Source: JAIVHA01 sp965367295
GTDB lineage: Bacteria; Pseudomonadota; Gammaproteobacteria; DSM-19610
Reading direction: 5' to 3'
Assembly: GCA_965367295.1 (NCBI GenBank)
Contig: CBDUHN010000004.1
Coordinates: 80,950-144,949, forward strand
DNA length: 64,000 nucleotides
This document shows, in pieces, positions 45,701-54,878 of the stretch (the first letter of the stretch is position 1; each line of letters begins with the position of its first letter). A program made the translations under genes and the position numbers. The notes beneath the pieces were generated by a model. It was not told where the DNA came from. It was given only the letters and a program-made list of their open reading frames with translations, and did not search any database.

Positions 45701-48700
45701 CCCAGGCGGCTGGCCACCGCCGGAGCAGCGGCCGCCATGAAGTTCGTGGTATCCGTACGCCACTGCTCGATGCGGGCGGCATCGATCACGGCCACGTCCT
45801 CGTAGCCCCGTACCGCTTCCACCACCACCTGGTCCGCGCCCGTCACTGTGCCCAGGGATGCGATGGCCACTTCATCGTCCTGGCCATTGTGATCGCTGTC
45901 ACTGCGCTGGGCACGGTAGCGCACTTCACCACCGGCGCCCTGGTCACCGGCGGATACCTTCACACTCCCCTGCACATCGATCCTGCCGATGCCATCCCCG
46001 TCACTGTCGAGAGTGGACAGTAGCACCTGGCCACCGGCCTCCCCGGCGGCGTGGGCACTGGCATCAATGCTGCCGTTCACCTGTACATCATCACCGGCCG
46101 CGATCTGCACCCGTCCACCGACATCACCCGCGGCATCGATGACACCCATGATCTGCACCGCGCCCCGGTCGGCGGTCAGTGCCACGTCCCCAGCCTTGAG
46201 GACCTCCATGCTGCCCAGCGTCAGGTCACCCTCGCGCACCCGCACGGCAACACCGGCGCTGAAACTGCGGCTGCCCAGCTCCCGGTTCACACCGTTCAGA
46301 TCATCCTGTTCGGCCTGCCGGCGCTGCACATCCAGCAGGCCATCCAGCCCGCCTTCCAGGCGTAACACATCCAGGTCGAGGGTGCCGCCCGCATACCCGG
46401 ATGCGCTGGCGGCGGTGATATCCCCGCCATAGGTGAATGCCTGTTCGGTACTGCTGACCTGCAGGTGACCCGCATCGCCACCCCGTTGTGCGCCGTTCAG
46501 ATTGATCCGGGCATCGTCCGCGATCTCCACGGCACCCTGTTCCGCCTTCAGCTGGACCGAACCGGCGGAGGCCACGCGCAGCACGTCACCGAAATCAATG
46601 GCGCGTCCACTGACATCGATGTGTGAACCGCTTGCCAGCTGGACATTGGTCAATTTGGCGATCATGTCCAGCGTACCCGCCGGCAGCTGGATATAACCGG
46701 CATGGCGGATGGCATCGGCCTGCAGTTGCAGGCGTGCCCCCAGTGAATCCACCGCCGTCCCGTCTCCCTCGCTACCGGCCAGGATGGCGAGATCATGACC
46801 ACTGGCATCGATACGGGTATCACTGCCACTTTCCGCCGTCACGCGCCCCGCCTGCAGGACAAGATCACCGTCCACGCGTACCTGGGATGCGCCACGACCA
46901 CGAATGGTCTGCGTACCCTGCAAGGTCACCTGCCGGAAGCCGGTGATGGCATAGTCGCCTTCATCCAGCAGGATATCCTGCGCCGCCAACTGCAATTCGC
47001 CCGTACCGGTGGCAGCGTATCCACCGCCGGTGCCTCGATGGGTCAGGGTAATCTGTTGTGCGCTTACGCTGGCCTGTTCATCATCCGTGCCATGCCCCGC
47101 CAGCTGCGCGGCATTGAATACCAGCTGCTGGCGATCGAAATCCACCTTGCCGAAGAAATTGATATTGCCGCGACTGGTCAGCACCAGCTCCTGGGCACCC
47201 AGCTGCGCCAGCATGGCATCATCCAGCGCCAGGCCCGTGGTACCGACCGGTACCGCACCGAAGTTGATCTGTTCCGCACCCAGCTGCAGGGAGCCCTGCT
47301 GCATGGCCAGTTCGCCATCGATCACCGTGGCATGGGTGGCATCCAGGGTGATGGAACGATCGCCGGACAGGCTGGCCCCCGCAGCGATGTTGATATCACC
47401 TTTCACCCCGGGATTACCCGGACTGCGTTCGATAGCCACCTGCTCGCCTGCGGATACCCGCAGCAGGGCTCCATCCCCGTTCACCAGCAGGGCTTCGGGT
47501 TGCGGCCCGGCCTTGCCGGAACCCGTAAGCGTGGCCCCCGCCGCTACCTCGATATGATCCGTGGCGGCCAGGATGATGTCCGGTGCCAGCAGCTCGACCG
47601 CCTCGGCATCGCCGTTTGGTTCCACCAGGATATTGCGGGCAGCCGTGACGATACGGATGCCCTGCTCCGTTTCCTCTCGCACCCCCCCCAGCAGCAGGCT
47701 CTCCACCTGCAGGCGGTTGAGATCCGTCGCCAGCAGTTCCACCCGCTGCCCAAAATCGGGGGCAGCGGTCCCGGTCCGTTGCGCCACCACGGCCAGTTGT
47801 TCCGCCTGGATATCCAGGCGTCCACCACGACCGCCAGCCACCGCCTCGGCACGTAATTCACCTTCCAGGCTGAGCCTGGTCCGGGCGGCGATACTCAGGT
47901 GACCGGCATCGTTGGGCAGCAGCGGGGTGGCGATTTCATTTTCCTGGGCACGGGCTGCAAAGAATTCCCCTGCCTGGCTGAGGTCATACTGGGCGCGCTG
48001 ATGCGCATACTCGCCGCTGGTCACGGCGAAACCGCTCCACTGCGGGTCGGCCACATCCTGGCCGGCCACACTGTAATAACCGGCCACTACCGGGATACCG
48101 TCCTCGCGCTGCCAGAAGTTACCGGGGGTTACCCCGGCGCCGCTGCTATCGGGCATCACCAGGTAGGCCCCTTCCAGCAGGGCATAGCGGGCAGGCAACA
48201 GGGCATACTGCCCCGCGGGCAGACCGGCATCGCCGCTCAGGTAGATACTGTCACCCACCTGCAGGCCGGAGGCCGGGAATACGCCCGGATCATAGGGTGC
48301 ATAGCGCTGGATTCCGGGCAGCACGGCGAACACACCCGGCTGTTTCAGGAAATCGTCGCTGCCACCGGGACCACTGACGAATTCTGCCGCCTGCAGGTCA
48401 CCACCGCCGGACATATCGATGACAGCATCCCGGGCCTGGGCGATACGGTCGGCATCCAGCTGGATGCGCTGCGCGGGCGGCGCATCGAACACCAGGTTCG
48501 CGGTGCCCAGCGGGTACAGCCAGTCCAGCCCTGCCTGGGTCACGCCGAAGGGAATCACCTGCCCGGCGGCGGAGGTGGAGGTCAGGCTGCCGGACGTGAA
48601 CGCCAGCTGGTCCGCGGCGGTCAGTGCCAGGGTGCCGAAGGGCGCCAGCAGACTGCCGCCCTGGTGAATGTTGTCCGCCTCGATGCGCACGGTGCCGGCC

Positions 48701-51700
48701 GCCGACAGTAACGGGGCGCCGGCATCCAGGGTATTCAGCACCAGCTGGTCTGCATAGCCACCGCCCAGTTGTGCACCGACCAGCGCACGTGCCTGCTGCG
48801 CATCGCTGTGACCGAGCGTCACCCCATCCGCCTGGATGCGGTAGTCACTGAGCGTGGCGGGATACACCCGGTCCGCCAGCAGGAACAGGTCACCGCTGCT
48901 CTGCCATTGCCCGATGAAATCCCGGTCACTGCTACCGATGCGTCGACCGCGCAGGCGGATGTCGGTGTTGCTGAGCAGGATGGCGGAGGAATAATCCTGC
49001 AGGCTGGTCGCACCGGCCAACTCGATCAGGTTGGCATTGACCAGCAACTGGCCATCACCGCCACTGGCGGTGTCCGCCAGGCGCTGCTGGCTGGAACCCA
49101 GGGCCACGTAGTCGCTGGTGATACGGGTGACCGCGGCATCCTGGGCGGTTTCACGCTGCCAGCCGAGCTTCGGTGCGTCCAGCTGGATGTCACGCCCGGT
49201 GGCGAGCGTGACATCACCATGGAAACGGATCTCGCCCGGCGTGGTCAGCTGCAGGGAATCGAAATCACCCGCCGCAAGGGAGTGCGCATCGAGGTAGGCC
49301 TGGCCGTTATCGGCGTCCGGCACCTCGCCCCCGAAGGGCATGGCAGCGGGCAATACTGAATCCTGCGGGGTTCCGCTCACGTGGATGACCCGCGGCGTTT
49401 CGGGGAAGGCCAGCTGCCCGGGCGCCACGCCATCGGTGGGGATATCACGTTTGGCCGGGTTCAGTTCCACCTGCAGGCTACCGGCCCGGGCACCCAGCGC
49501 CCGGTCGGCATGACCGTCCAGGCGACTGTCCATGAAGATACCTTCCGCGGCGCGGAGTTCGATTCCACCGGCATTGGAAGCGATGTCCTGCTGGCGATAG
49601 TGGATGCCCAGACCGGTGAACGCCGGATCCGGGATATCCCGACGGGTACGCACACCGGATACATCCAGCAGCGTGCCCGCCTCGGCGACCACATAACCGC
49701 GATCCGCCTGCAGCGTGATTTGTCCACCGTCGACCAGTCTGCCCTGTTGCCGCCCGAGGGGATCAGGGGTCGACAGGAAGGTGCCGGCGACGGACAGCAT
49801 GCTTCCCCTGCCCAGCCAGATCCCCTGGTCCTTGAGGAACCCGGTTTCATCCCCAGTGGGTGGAATCACCCGGGCAGAGATGCGACCGCCGGCCGTGGAT
49901 ACCTGGCCATTCAGGTAGACACTGGTATCCGATTCAAAGGTAATACTGGCCTGCGGGTCGGCTGCAATGCGGGCACCGGCGCTCAGGGTGATCGCGGCAT
50001 TATCCTGTTCGGATGGCAGTTGGCTGTGGTGCACAAAGTGCAGGTCGACGGGGGCGCGCCCGGTAACCGGCAATCTGGTGAACCCGGAGACCTGGTCCAG
50101 TGCGGAGTAACTGGCGGTACGCGCGGCAGCGTCACTCAGCACCCGGATGCGTTTCTGCGGTGTCAACAGCACCCCGCTGTCCAGCAGGATGCCGTTCTGG
50201 TTGGAGCTGAACCGGTACTGTTCAAACCCATTGTTCAGCACGAAGGATTCCGGCAGCAGCAGGGGTACGGTACCGCCCGTGCCGGACGGGGAGGAAACCG
50301 TATCCTCCGTCACGAAACGAATGGCATTGCTGGTGAGACTGAGCGTTCCGCCTGCCCCGAAGCTGTCGCCCGACAGGGTACCCTCAAGTACCAGGCTGGA
50401 GCCTTCCGTCTGACTGCTACCCGCGGCCTCGAGCAGGATGTCACCCCCCTTGCCCGCGGTAAAACCACCATCGGCCGCCAGCCAGGCACCGCCGTCCACG
50501 TTCAGCAGGGAACCTGCCGCCACCAGCACATCGCCCTGCGCCACCGCCTGTATGGAGCCGCCATCGATGATGGTGGCCGTGACGGGTGTGCCGGTGTTGA
50601 GCGGTTCACTGTCATTGATCCAGTGCCCGCTGGCATCCACACGGGAGCCTGCACCGAAGCGTAAGGCACCGCTCAACCTGCCAGCGGTCTCGCTGGTCAG
50701 GTGCGTGGCAAAGGCCAGGTCCGCACCATGGCCCTCCACCACGCCATCCACCGTGACCTGACCGCCATCAAGCTGCAGCGAGCCGCCCTCGGGCACCTCG
50801 ACCCGGGCCGTCTGCTGTGCTTCGACGATCCCGTTGGTGGTGATCGAGGTATGACGGATGTGATTGCGGGACAGGTAATCGTCCTCGATCTCCAGCTGCT
50901 TGCGCAGGGAATCGGCTTCCTGCCGGAGCACCTGCTTCTGTTCTTCGGAAAGTGTGGGATCCGCTTCAAAGGAATCCCGCTCATCGACGGGGAACAGGCG
51001 GCTCAGCGCAATGCTGTGCGCCGCCTTGTTGTCCAGGAAGGTAACGGACTGCTCGCTCGCCGCAGCACGGGCCAGATCGATTTCCAGCCGGCCACCCGCG
51101 GCGCGGGCATCGGCATCACGCTGGTGTATACCGTCCCGGGTGTTCGCCACCACGTCGCCATCCAGCACCAGGGTGTGCGCCTTGATGGAGGTGGTGCCCG
51201 CTGCCTGTCCCTCGGTATAACCTGCCTCGAAACGGGCATATCCCACCGGTCCCGATACGTCCCAGGTTTCCGTCACTCCCCACTTTTTGTAGTCCTTGCT
51301 GACCTGCCCGAGGATACGGGTATAACGGACATCGGGATTGGCATCGCCGATATCCTCAACGCGACCATCGGCGCGCACCAGCTGGGTGGTATCGATGTAG
51401 CCGGATTCGTAGCTGATCGCACCGCCGGAGATATCGATGGTGGCACCACCCTCGATGATCGCATCCCCCTCCGAGGCCAGGGTCACGGTGCCACCCGTGG
51501 TACTGCGTTCTCCCACGGTACGCTCGACACCGGCGATGACACCGGACACATCCGCCAGGGCGGTTCCCTTGCGGATGTCGATGCGCACCGTTTCACCTTT
51601 CAGGAAACTGTTTTTCTGCAACGGCGCATCGCGCAACTCGTTGGACTGCAGTTTGACATCGACCAGGTTGCTTTCCATGGTCCTGACCACGGAGTCGACC

Positions 51701-53082
51701 CCGGATACATCGATGCGGCTGCCCGCTTCCATGAGAATGCGGCTGTCATTCTGTGCGGTATTGGCCTGGGCCGGATTCCGGGGATTCCGGGTGGCGTTGA
51801 TCACCACCTCACCGGACGGCACAATGACACGGGAATTCGACTTGAGATGTAGGGTATGCGCCATCATCTCGATACGGGATTTGTCCTGCGCCTGCTCATC
51901 CACCGCGGTAGCGGTATCCTCCAGTTCGGGCGTGACCTCGGTAATACTCTGTTCACCCAGCGTCACCCGTGCCCGGGTACCCAGGCCATCGCCGTTGTCG
52001 ACACCCCGGGTGGTGGAACCGGGTTCCAGTATGTAGCCGTTGGTGTCGGTGCGCGGCACATCCGGCGCACCTTCGCGGGCCAGCAGGCGGATGGAGCCAT
52101 TGACCCGTACCGAGGTGCTGGCCGATATCAGCCCTTGCTGGTTGACGGCAAAACCCATCAGCGTGGTGTTCCCTCGCTCGGTGAGTATGCGCCCCAGGTT
52201 ACTGACGTCCCCCCCGGTCTTCACCTCCACCAGCAGGCCGCGCACGCCATCACCGGCACCGGCCTCCTGGAGATAGACCTTGTCCGTGGCCGCCGCCATG
52301 ATCACCTGGCCCTCGGGTGTGCTGATGGTGCCCTGGTTGACGATGGACGGTGCCGCCATGAGAACGCGACCACCGGATTCCGTCATGATCTGCGCACCCT
52401 CGTCCACCTGGATGCGGATCATGAGCCGTTCCCCATTGGCATCGGTGAGATAACCATTTGTCACGGGATCGCGCAGGAATATCTCGCCATTGCCTTCCAG
52501 TGCCGGGCTGCCATCCTGCCCGAACACCTTGGTGATACCCCGCTGCAGTACCTCGTCGCGGATATCGAGGGTGGACACCACCAGCGAGTTCACGTCCACC
52601 ACCGAGTCGGCACCGAACACAAAACCGTTTTTGTTGATCAGGTAGACCTGACCGTTGGCCTTCAGCGCACCGAGGATATGACTGGGGTTGACCTGCTCGT
52701 TGATACGGTTGAGGGCAATGGATGCACTGTCCGGCTGGAAGAACTCCACCTTGTGTCCGGTATCGATATCGAAGGATTCCCAGGGCAGTACCACGCGTTT
52801 ATCGCGCTGGCGGATATCGAGGTTACGACCATCATAGGTGGCCGAGGTGCTGCCCAGGGTGAACTGCGGTGCTCCGGCCACCGGGGTCTGTACCCGGGTC
52901 CAGGCGGCCGCCGGTTTCGGAAGCGGCAGGGGCTGGGCAGCCAGGGACAGCGAGGGAATACCGGCGCTGCCCAGTGCCACGCCTCCCGCAAGCAGGCTGG
53001 CAATGGTGGCCGCCAGGGGATGCAGACGCGCCTCGCATGGAGACGGGGAAGTCGGTTTACGGTTGCCTACACGCTTCGTCAT
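42733..53082 (-). CDS. Giant TpsA exoprotein, filamentous haemagglutinin family
   Basis: 3449 residues. The extended signal region (about 1-48) holds the only cysteine I found. The TPS secretion domain follows (about 60-180), with the family segments N-R-I-N, N-P-S-H-I-L-G and N-K-N-G-F-V-F-G. The remainder is a very long beta-helix of G/A/D-rich strands (I-D-V-S-G, V-x-I-A-A-G-D). Aspartate loops such as D-S-D-G-D-G could bind calcium. The conserved C-terminal part (about the last 400 residues) includes G-D-L-D-L-F-A-P-G-G and ends M-G-F-L-S-V-E-L-L-G-F-G, then an N/D-rich tail. No membrane anchor is seen. It lies 39 bases after tpsB. Likely an adhesin or matrix protein. Confidence 0.92.
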   Translation of the reverse strand: MTKRVGNRKPTSPSPCEARLHPLAATIASLLAGGVALGSAGIPSLSLAAQPLPLPKPAAAWTRVQTPVAGAPQFTLGSTSATYDGRNLDIRQRDKRVVLPWESFDIDTGHKVEFFQPDSASIALNRINEQVNPSHILGALKANGQVYLINKNGFVFGADSVVDVNSLVVSTLDIRDEVLQRGITKVFGQDGSPALEGNGEIFLRDPVTNGYLTDANGERLMIRIQVDEGAQIMTESGGRVLMAAPSIVNQGTISTPEGQVIMAAATDKVYLQEAGAGDGVRGLLVEVKTGGDVSNLGRILTERGNTTLMGFAVNQQGLISASTSVRVNGSIRLLAREGAPDVPRTDTNGYILEPGSTTRGVDNGDGLGTRARVTLGEQSITEVTPELEDTATAVDEQAQDKSRIEMMAHTLHLKSNSRVIVPSGEVVINATRNPRNPAQANTAQNDSRILMEAGSRIDVSGVDSVVRTMESNLVDVKLQSNELRDAPLQKNSFLKGETVRIDIRKGTALADVSGVIAGVERTVGERSTTGGTVTLASEGDAIIEGGATIDISGGAISYESGYIDTTQLVRADGRVEDIGDANPDVRYTRILGQVSKDYKKWGVTETWDVSGPVGYARFEAGYTEGQAAGTTSIKAHTLVLDGDVVANTRDGIHQRDADARAAGGRLEIDLARAAASEQSVTFLDNKAAHSIALSRLFPVDERDSFEADPTLSEEQKQVLRQEADSLRKQLEIEDDYLSRNHIRHTSITTNGIVEAQQTARVEVPEGGSLQLDGGQVTVDGVVEGHGADLAFATHLTSETAGRLSGALRFGAGSRVDASGHWINDSEPLNTGTPVTATIIDGGSIQAVAQGDVLVAAGSLLNVDGGAWLAADGGFTAGKGGDILLEAAGSSQTEGSSLVLEGTLSGDSFGAGGTLSLTSNAIRFVTEDTVSSPSGTGGTVPLLLPESFVLNNGFEQYRFSSNQNGILLDSGVLLTPQKRIRVLSDAAARTASYSALDQVSGFTRLPVTGRAPVDLHFVHHSQLPSEQDNAAITLSAGARIAADPQASITFESDTSVYLNGQVSTAGGRISARVIPPTGDETGFLKDQGIWLGRGSMLSVAGTFLSTPDPLGRQQGRLVDGGQITLQADRGYVVAEAGTLLDVSGVRTRRDIPDPAFTGLGIHYRQQDIASNAGGIELRAAEGIFMDSRLDGHADRALGARAGSLQVELNPAKRDIPTDGVAPGQLAFPETPRVIHVSGTPQDSVLPAAMPFGGEVPDADNGQAYLDAHSLAAGDFDSLQLTTPGEIRFHGDVTLATGRDIQLDAPKLGWQRETAQDAAVTRITSDYVALGSSQQRLADTASGGDGQLLVNANLIELAGATSLQDYSSAILLSNTDIRLRGRRIGSSDRDFIGQWQSSGDLFLLADRVYPATLSDYRIQADGVTLGHSDAQQARALVGAQLGGGYADQLVLNTLDAGAPLLSAAGTVRIEADNIHQGGSLLAPFGTLALTAADQLAFTSGSLTSTSAAGQVIPFGVTQAGLDWLYPLGTANLVFDAPPAQRIQLDADRIAQARDAVIDMSGGGDLQAAEFVSGPGGSDDFLKQPGVFAVLPGIQRYAPYDPGVFPASGLQVGDSIYLSGDAGLPAGQYALLPARYALLEGAYLVMPDSSGAGVTPGNFWQREDGIPVVAGYYSVAGQDVADPQWSGFAVTSGEYAHQRAQYDLSQAGEFFAARAQENEIATPLLPNDAGHLSIAARTRLSLEGELRAEAVAGGRGGRLDIQAEQLAVVAQRTGTAAPDFGQRVELLATDLNRLQVESLLLGGVREETEQGIRIVTAARNILVEPNGDAEAVELLAPDIILAATDHIEVAAGATLTGSGKAGPQPEALLVNGDGALLRVSAGEQVAIERSPGNPGVKGDINIAAGASLSGDRSITLDATHATVIDGELAMQQGSLQLGAEQINFGAVPVGTTGLALDDAMLAQLGAQELVLTSRGNINFFGKVDFDRQQLVFNAAQLAGHGTDDEQASVSAQQITLTHRGTGGGYAATGTGELQLAAQDILLDEGDYAITGFRQVTLQGTQTIRGRGASQVRVDGDLVLQAGRVTAESGSDTRIDASGHDLAILAGSEGDGTAVDSLGARLQLQADAIRHAGYIQLPAGTLDMIAKLTNVQLASGSHIDVSGRAIDFGDVLRVASAGSVQLKAEQGAVEIADDARINLNGAQRGGDAGHLQVSSTEQAFTYGGDITAASASGYAGGTLDLDVLRLEGGLDGLLDVQRRQAEQDDLNGVNRELGSRSFSAGVAVRVREGDLTLGSMEVLKAGDVALTADRGAVQIMGVIDAAGDVGGRVQIAAGDDVQVNGSIDASAHAAGEAGGQVLLSTLDSDGDGIGRIDVQGSVKVSAGDQGAGGEVRYRAQRSDSDHNGQDDEVAIASLGTVTGADQVVVEAVRGYEDVAVIDAARIEQWRTDTTNFMAAAAPAVASRLGSDVQLQAGIEVRNAGDITLSSQWDLASRDSNGDYLWRYGANDDTPGTLTIRAGGHLNLDASLSDAYGYGEIDLMDIIGLNVPVQDMLQPGHSWSYRLVSGADLASADVMATRAGQGDMTIASGVKVRTGTGDIDIASGGDFLLASDTAVLYTAGRPTDTGRWGSFKDGYTAFNFYAEYPVEGGDIRIRTDGDLYGAVTDQFMRDWLVSTGNWSRNASHAGETPTAWGIAVSKSEYGTVSKDPAFRQNIGALGGGDVVIESAGDIHDLSVVVPTSGKQVGTPKSLNDEFDFDFLTNEVEISGGGSLHVQAQGDIYGGLFYLGKGAARLQAGGSLLAGNHAGLSPVLALGDARFDLQANGDISLSAVIDPLVVQPSIAPDLTSYLFSYSADSAVALTSYAGDVVLRNNTGDLQTAVNINFNNTSAAALNLYPGGLDIAALDGRIELQGSMVLYPSATGSLNLLARDGISAGDTGNLVNFTMSDADPTLLPTVLNPSLNFLDAKIRLDHFAPANAGHAVTPLHAGDAEDNHIIALEGDIGGGDDLLITLPKRTQVRAGHDLRDVSLRIQNLEEEDDSSIVAGRDIRFTSPRDENGNVKTLEKLIQVSGPGNLQVRAGRNLDLGSSTGIESIGDTFNPALADRGANLLVMAGLADEPDYAAFATRYLSASDVTADEAAAFAALSEQDRQRFLLKRFLTEIQAAGVAAAGEGPAAYADAYEAIDALFPTARQHPGDIKLFFSKIHTIDGGDLDLFAPGGIVNAGLASSEGIDKSPDKIGIVAQREGAISAYALGDFLVNQSRVFALGGDDILIFSREGNIDAGRGAKSALAAPPPIVSFDEQGNLQIEFPAVVRGSGIRTASSDAAVEAGDVYLFAPGGVVDAGEAGIGANNIVIAAQEVIGADNIDIGGVSTGVPVGDTSSLAAGLSGVSNLSSSTSKIAEDSAGSIGANSAQDSALSNTPMGFLSVELLGFGDASGGSDRNENRNDDQDQG

Positions 53083-53121
53083 GGGTCACCTGTTCTCGAT
53101 CGATCGCCGCCGGAAGGCGGC

Positions 53122-54747
53122 CTAGAATTCATACGCCAGACGGAAGTGAAGACGGGTTTCCCCTTCCTCTACCGTGCCGTTGGACTGGAAGGGATAGGCC
53201 AGGTCCAGGGCCGCCTTGAGATGTTCCAGGGCCTGCAGGCGCAGGCCGAAACCGGCACTGGCGAGATCATAGGCATGTGCATTGCCCGGCAACGGCTCCC
53301 GTATCCGCAGGGTAGCCCCCTCCACGAACAGCAGGGCGTGCAGATCCTGCAGGGATGCCCAGTCCCGTTTACCCAGGAAGGGACTATGCAGCTCCAGGGA
53401 GGCTAACAGCCCGTCATCGCCAAGGACCTGGCTTTCGAAATAGCCACGCACACTTTCCGCGCCACCGGCACTGAACTGTTCGTTACTGATCAAGGGGGAA
53501 CCCGCCAGCTGCCAGGCCAGGCGTCCACGCAATTCAAAATCACGGGGCAGGCTCTGGCGCCGGTTGAAATCACCACTCAGGTAGAAGAAGTTGGCCTGGG
53601 AGAAGATGCGCTTGTCCTCGAACTCCTCCTGGGTGCCCACCAGGTCACGAATACCGAAGGTGGCGCCCACCCCGAAGGAGGTGATCGCATTTTCACCCCG
53701 CACCGTACCGTCATAGCGCAGGGATAGCGGCAGGTAACTGATGGGCGTATTCAGGGTATCGGCCCCGGCAAGCAGCACCCCTTCCTTGAAATCCTTGTAG
53801 TCGGCGCCCAGGCTCAGGGTATGGAAATACTGTTCCGAACCTTCCAGGGGCAGCACCAGCCGGGTGCCGGCAATGGTGCCCTCTCCCAGCACGGAAAGCG
53901 CACCGGCACTGGCGACCTCGCTATTGGATTCGGAACGGATGCCGTAAAAAACCAGTTTGTTGCCTTCGTTGCCGAGAGGCAGCATATAGGTTGCCGCCAG
54001 CACCTGGACCTCGTCGGTGTTCTCCGGCGATGACTGGTACTGCAGGGAAAAACTGTGCATGCGTTGCCACAGGTTGTCGTACCGCAGCATGCCTACTACG
54101 CGGTTGCGGGTGGTGTTGGCGCTGTTGCGCCCGTTGACCTCGAGGCTGCCATGCAGGGGCAGCTCATCCTTTACCTTGAGCTCCACCTCCAGGGTGCCGG
54201 GCGTACGGCCCGGACGCATCACCGGGGTAATGACCCGGTCACCTGTTTCCTGGCCCATGGCCAGCATCTGTTTCTGCACCGTGGGCAGATGCGGGACGTT
54301 GCCCTGTGCCAGCGCCGGCAGTTCTTCACGAATCCGTCCCAACGAGTAATAGCGTGAGCCGGAGATCCGCAGGCGGTCGACTTTGCCCTCGGTAACCCGT
54401 AGCCGGACAACGCCTTCCTTTACCTCCTGCTCGGGGATATCCACCAGCACGGTGGGATAGCCTTCCTGCCGGTATTCCTGGTTCAGGGCGGCCACGGCGG
54501 CATCCACATCCCGGATGGTTTTTTTCGGCCCCAGGTAGGAATAGACCACCCGTTCAATACGGCGGTTTTCCAGCAGGCTGTTGCCCTCCACCCGGAATTC
54601 CCAGATGTTGAAACGATGGTCTTCCTGCGAGGTGTCGTTCGCGACGGCCTCGACAGCCGGTTCTGCATACAGCGGTGACACTACTGAGCAGGCCACGGCA
54701 AAACACAGGCTGCGTACTCGGGATCCGGATACCAAACCACACCTCAT
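53122..54747 (-). CDS. TpsB outer-membrane transporter (ShlB/FhaC/HecB family)
   Basis: 541 residues from the ATG at 54747, which gives a signal peptide ending near L-Y-A-E-P; a GTG at 54855 would add 36 residues without a signal-like start. Two POTRA domains follow (about 45-200; F-R-V-E-G-N and V-R-L-R-V-T-E-G-K-V). A 16-strand-type barrel comes next, with the S-A-G-G-A-E-S-V-R-G-Y motif of loop L6, ending in A-Y-E-F. It secretes the adjacent TpsA across the outer membrane without ATP. No strong ribosome site precedes the start. An intercistronic hairpin separates it from the upstream gene. Confidence 0.92.
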   Translation of the reverse strand: MRCGLVSGSRVRSLCFAVACSVVSPLYAEPAVEAVANDTSQEDHRFNIWEFRVEGNSLLENRRIERVVYSYLGPKKTIRDVDAAVAALNQEYRQEGYPTVLVDIPEQEVKEGVVRLRVTEGKVDRLRISGSRYYSLGRIREELPALAQGNVPHLPTVQKQMLAMGQETGDRVITPVMRPGRTPGTLEVELKVKDELPLHGSLEVNGRNSANTTRNRVVGMLRYDNLWQRMHSFSLQYQSSPENTDEVQVLAATYMLPLGNEGNKLVFYGIRSESNSEVASAGALSVLGEGTIAGTRLVLPLEGSEQYFHTLSLGADYKDFKEGVLLAGADTLNTPISYLPLSLRYDGTVRGENAITSFGVGATFGIRDLVGTQEEFEDKRIFSQANFFYLSGDFNRRQSLPRDFELRGRLAWQLAGSPLISNEQFSAGGAESVRGYFESQVLGDDGLLASLELHSPFLGKRDWASLQDLHALLFVEGATLRIREPLPGNAHAYDLASAGFGLRLQALEHLKAALDLAYPFQSNGTVEEGETRLHFRLAYEF

Positions 54748-54819
54748 CGAAAATTCGTCAATTTTGAAAAGACCAAAGCCAGCACCCTGTTGCAGGGAGC
54801 TGACTCCGGTTCCTACTGT

Positions 54820-54852
54820 CATTCCGCCACTGCCTTGCGCAGTGACGGAATG
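54820..54852 (-). promoter_or_regulatory. Intercistronic stem-loop before tpsB
   Basis: The arms CATTCCGCCACTGC and GCAGTGACGGAATG pair at 13 of 14 positions around a 5-base loop. There is no following T run on either strand. It may set the ratio between the abundant binding protein and TpsB by RNA processing. Confidence 0.55.
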
Positions 54853-54878
54853 CACTTCCCTGTCAGATCAACCTCGTA

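Noticed and set aside
44000..52000. Possible tandem DNA repeats or CRISPR in the repetitive-looking TpsA region
   Set aside because: The repetition is at protein level (beta-helix motifs) without regular DNA spacing or identical units.
51856..53406. Long plus-strand open frame of 516 codons opposite tpsA/tpsB
   Set aside because: It is a shadow of high-GC codons on the other strand, with no signal or domain and His/Gly/Arg-biased composition.
54748..54855. GTG start at 54855 for TpsB
   Set aside because: The added residues lack a signal peptide and run through the intercistronic hairpin. ATG 54747 gives a normal Sec signal.
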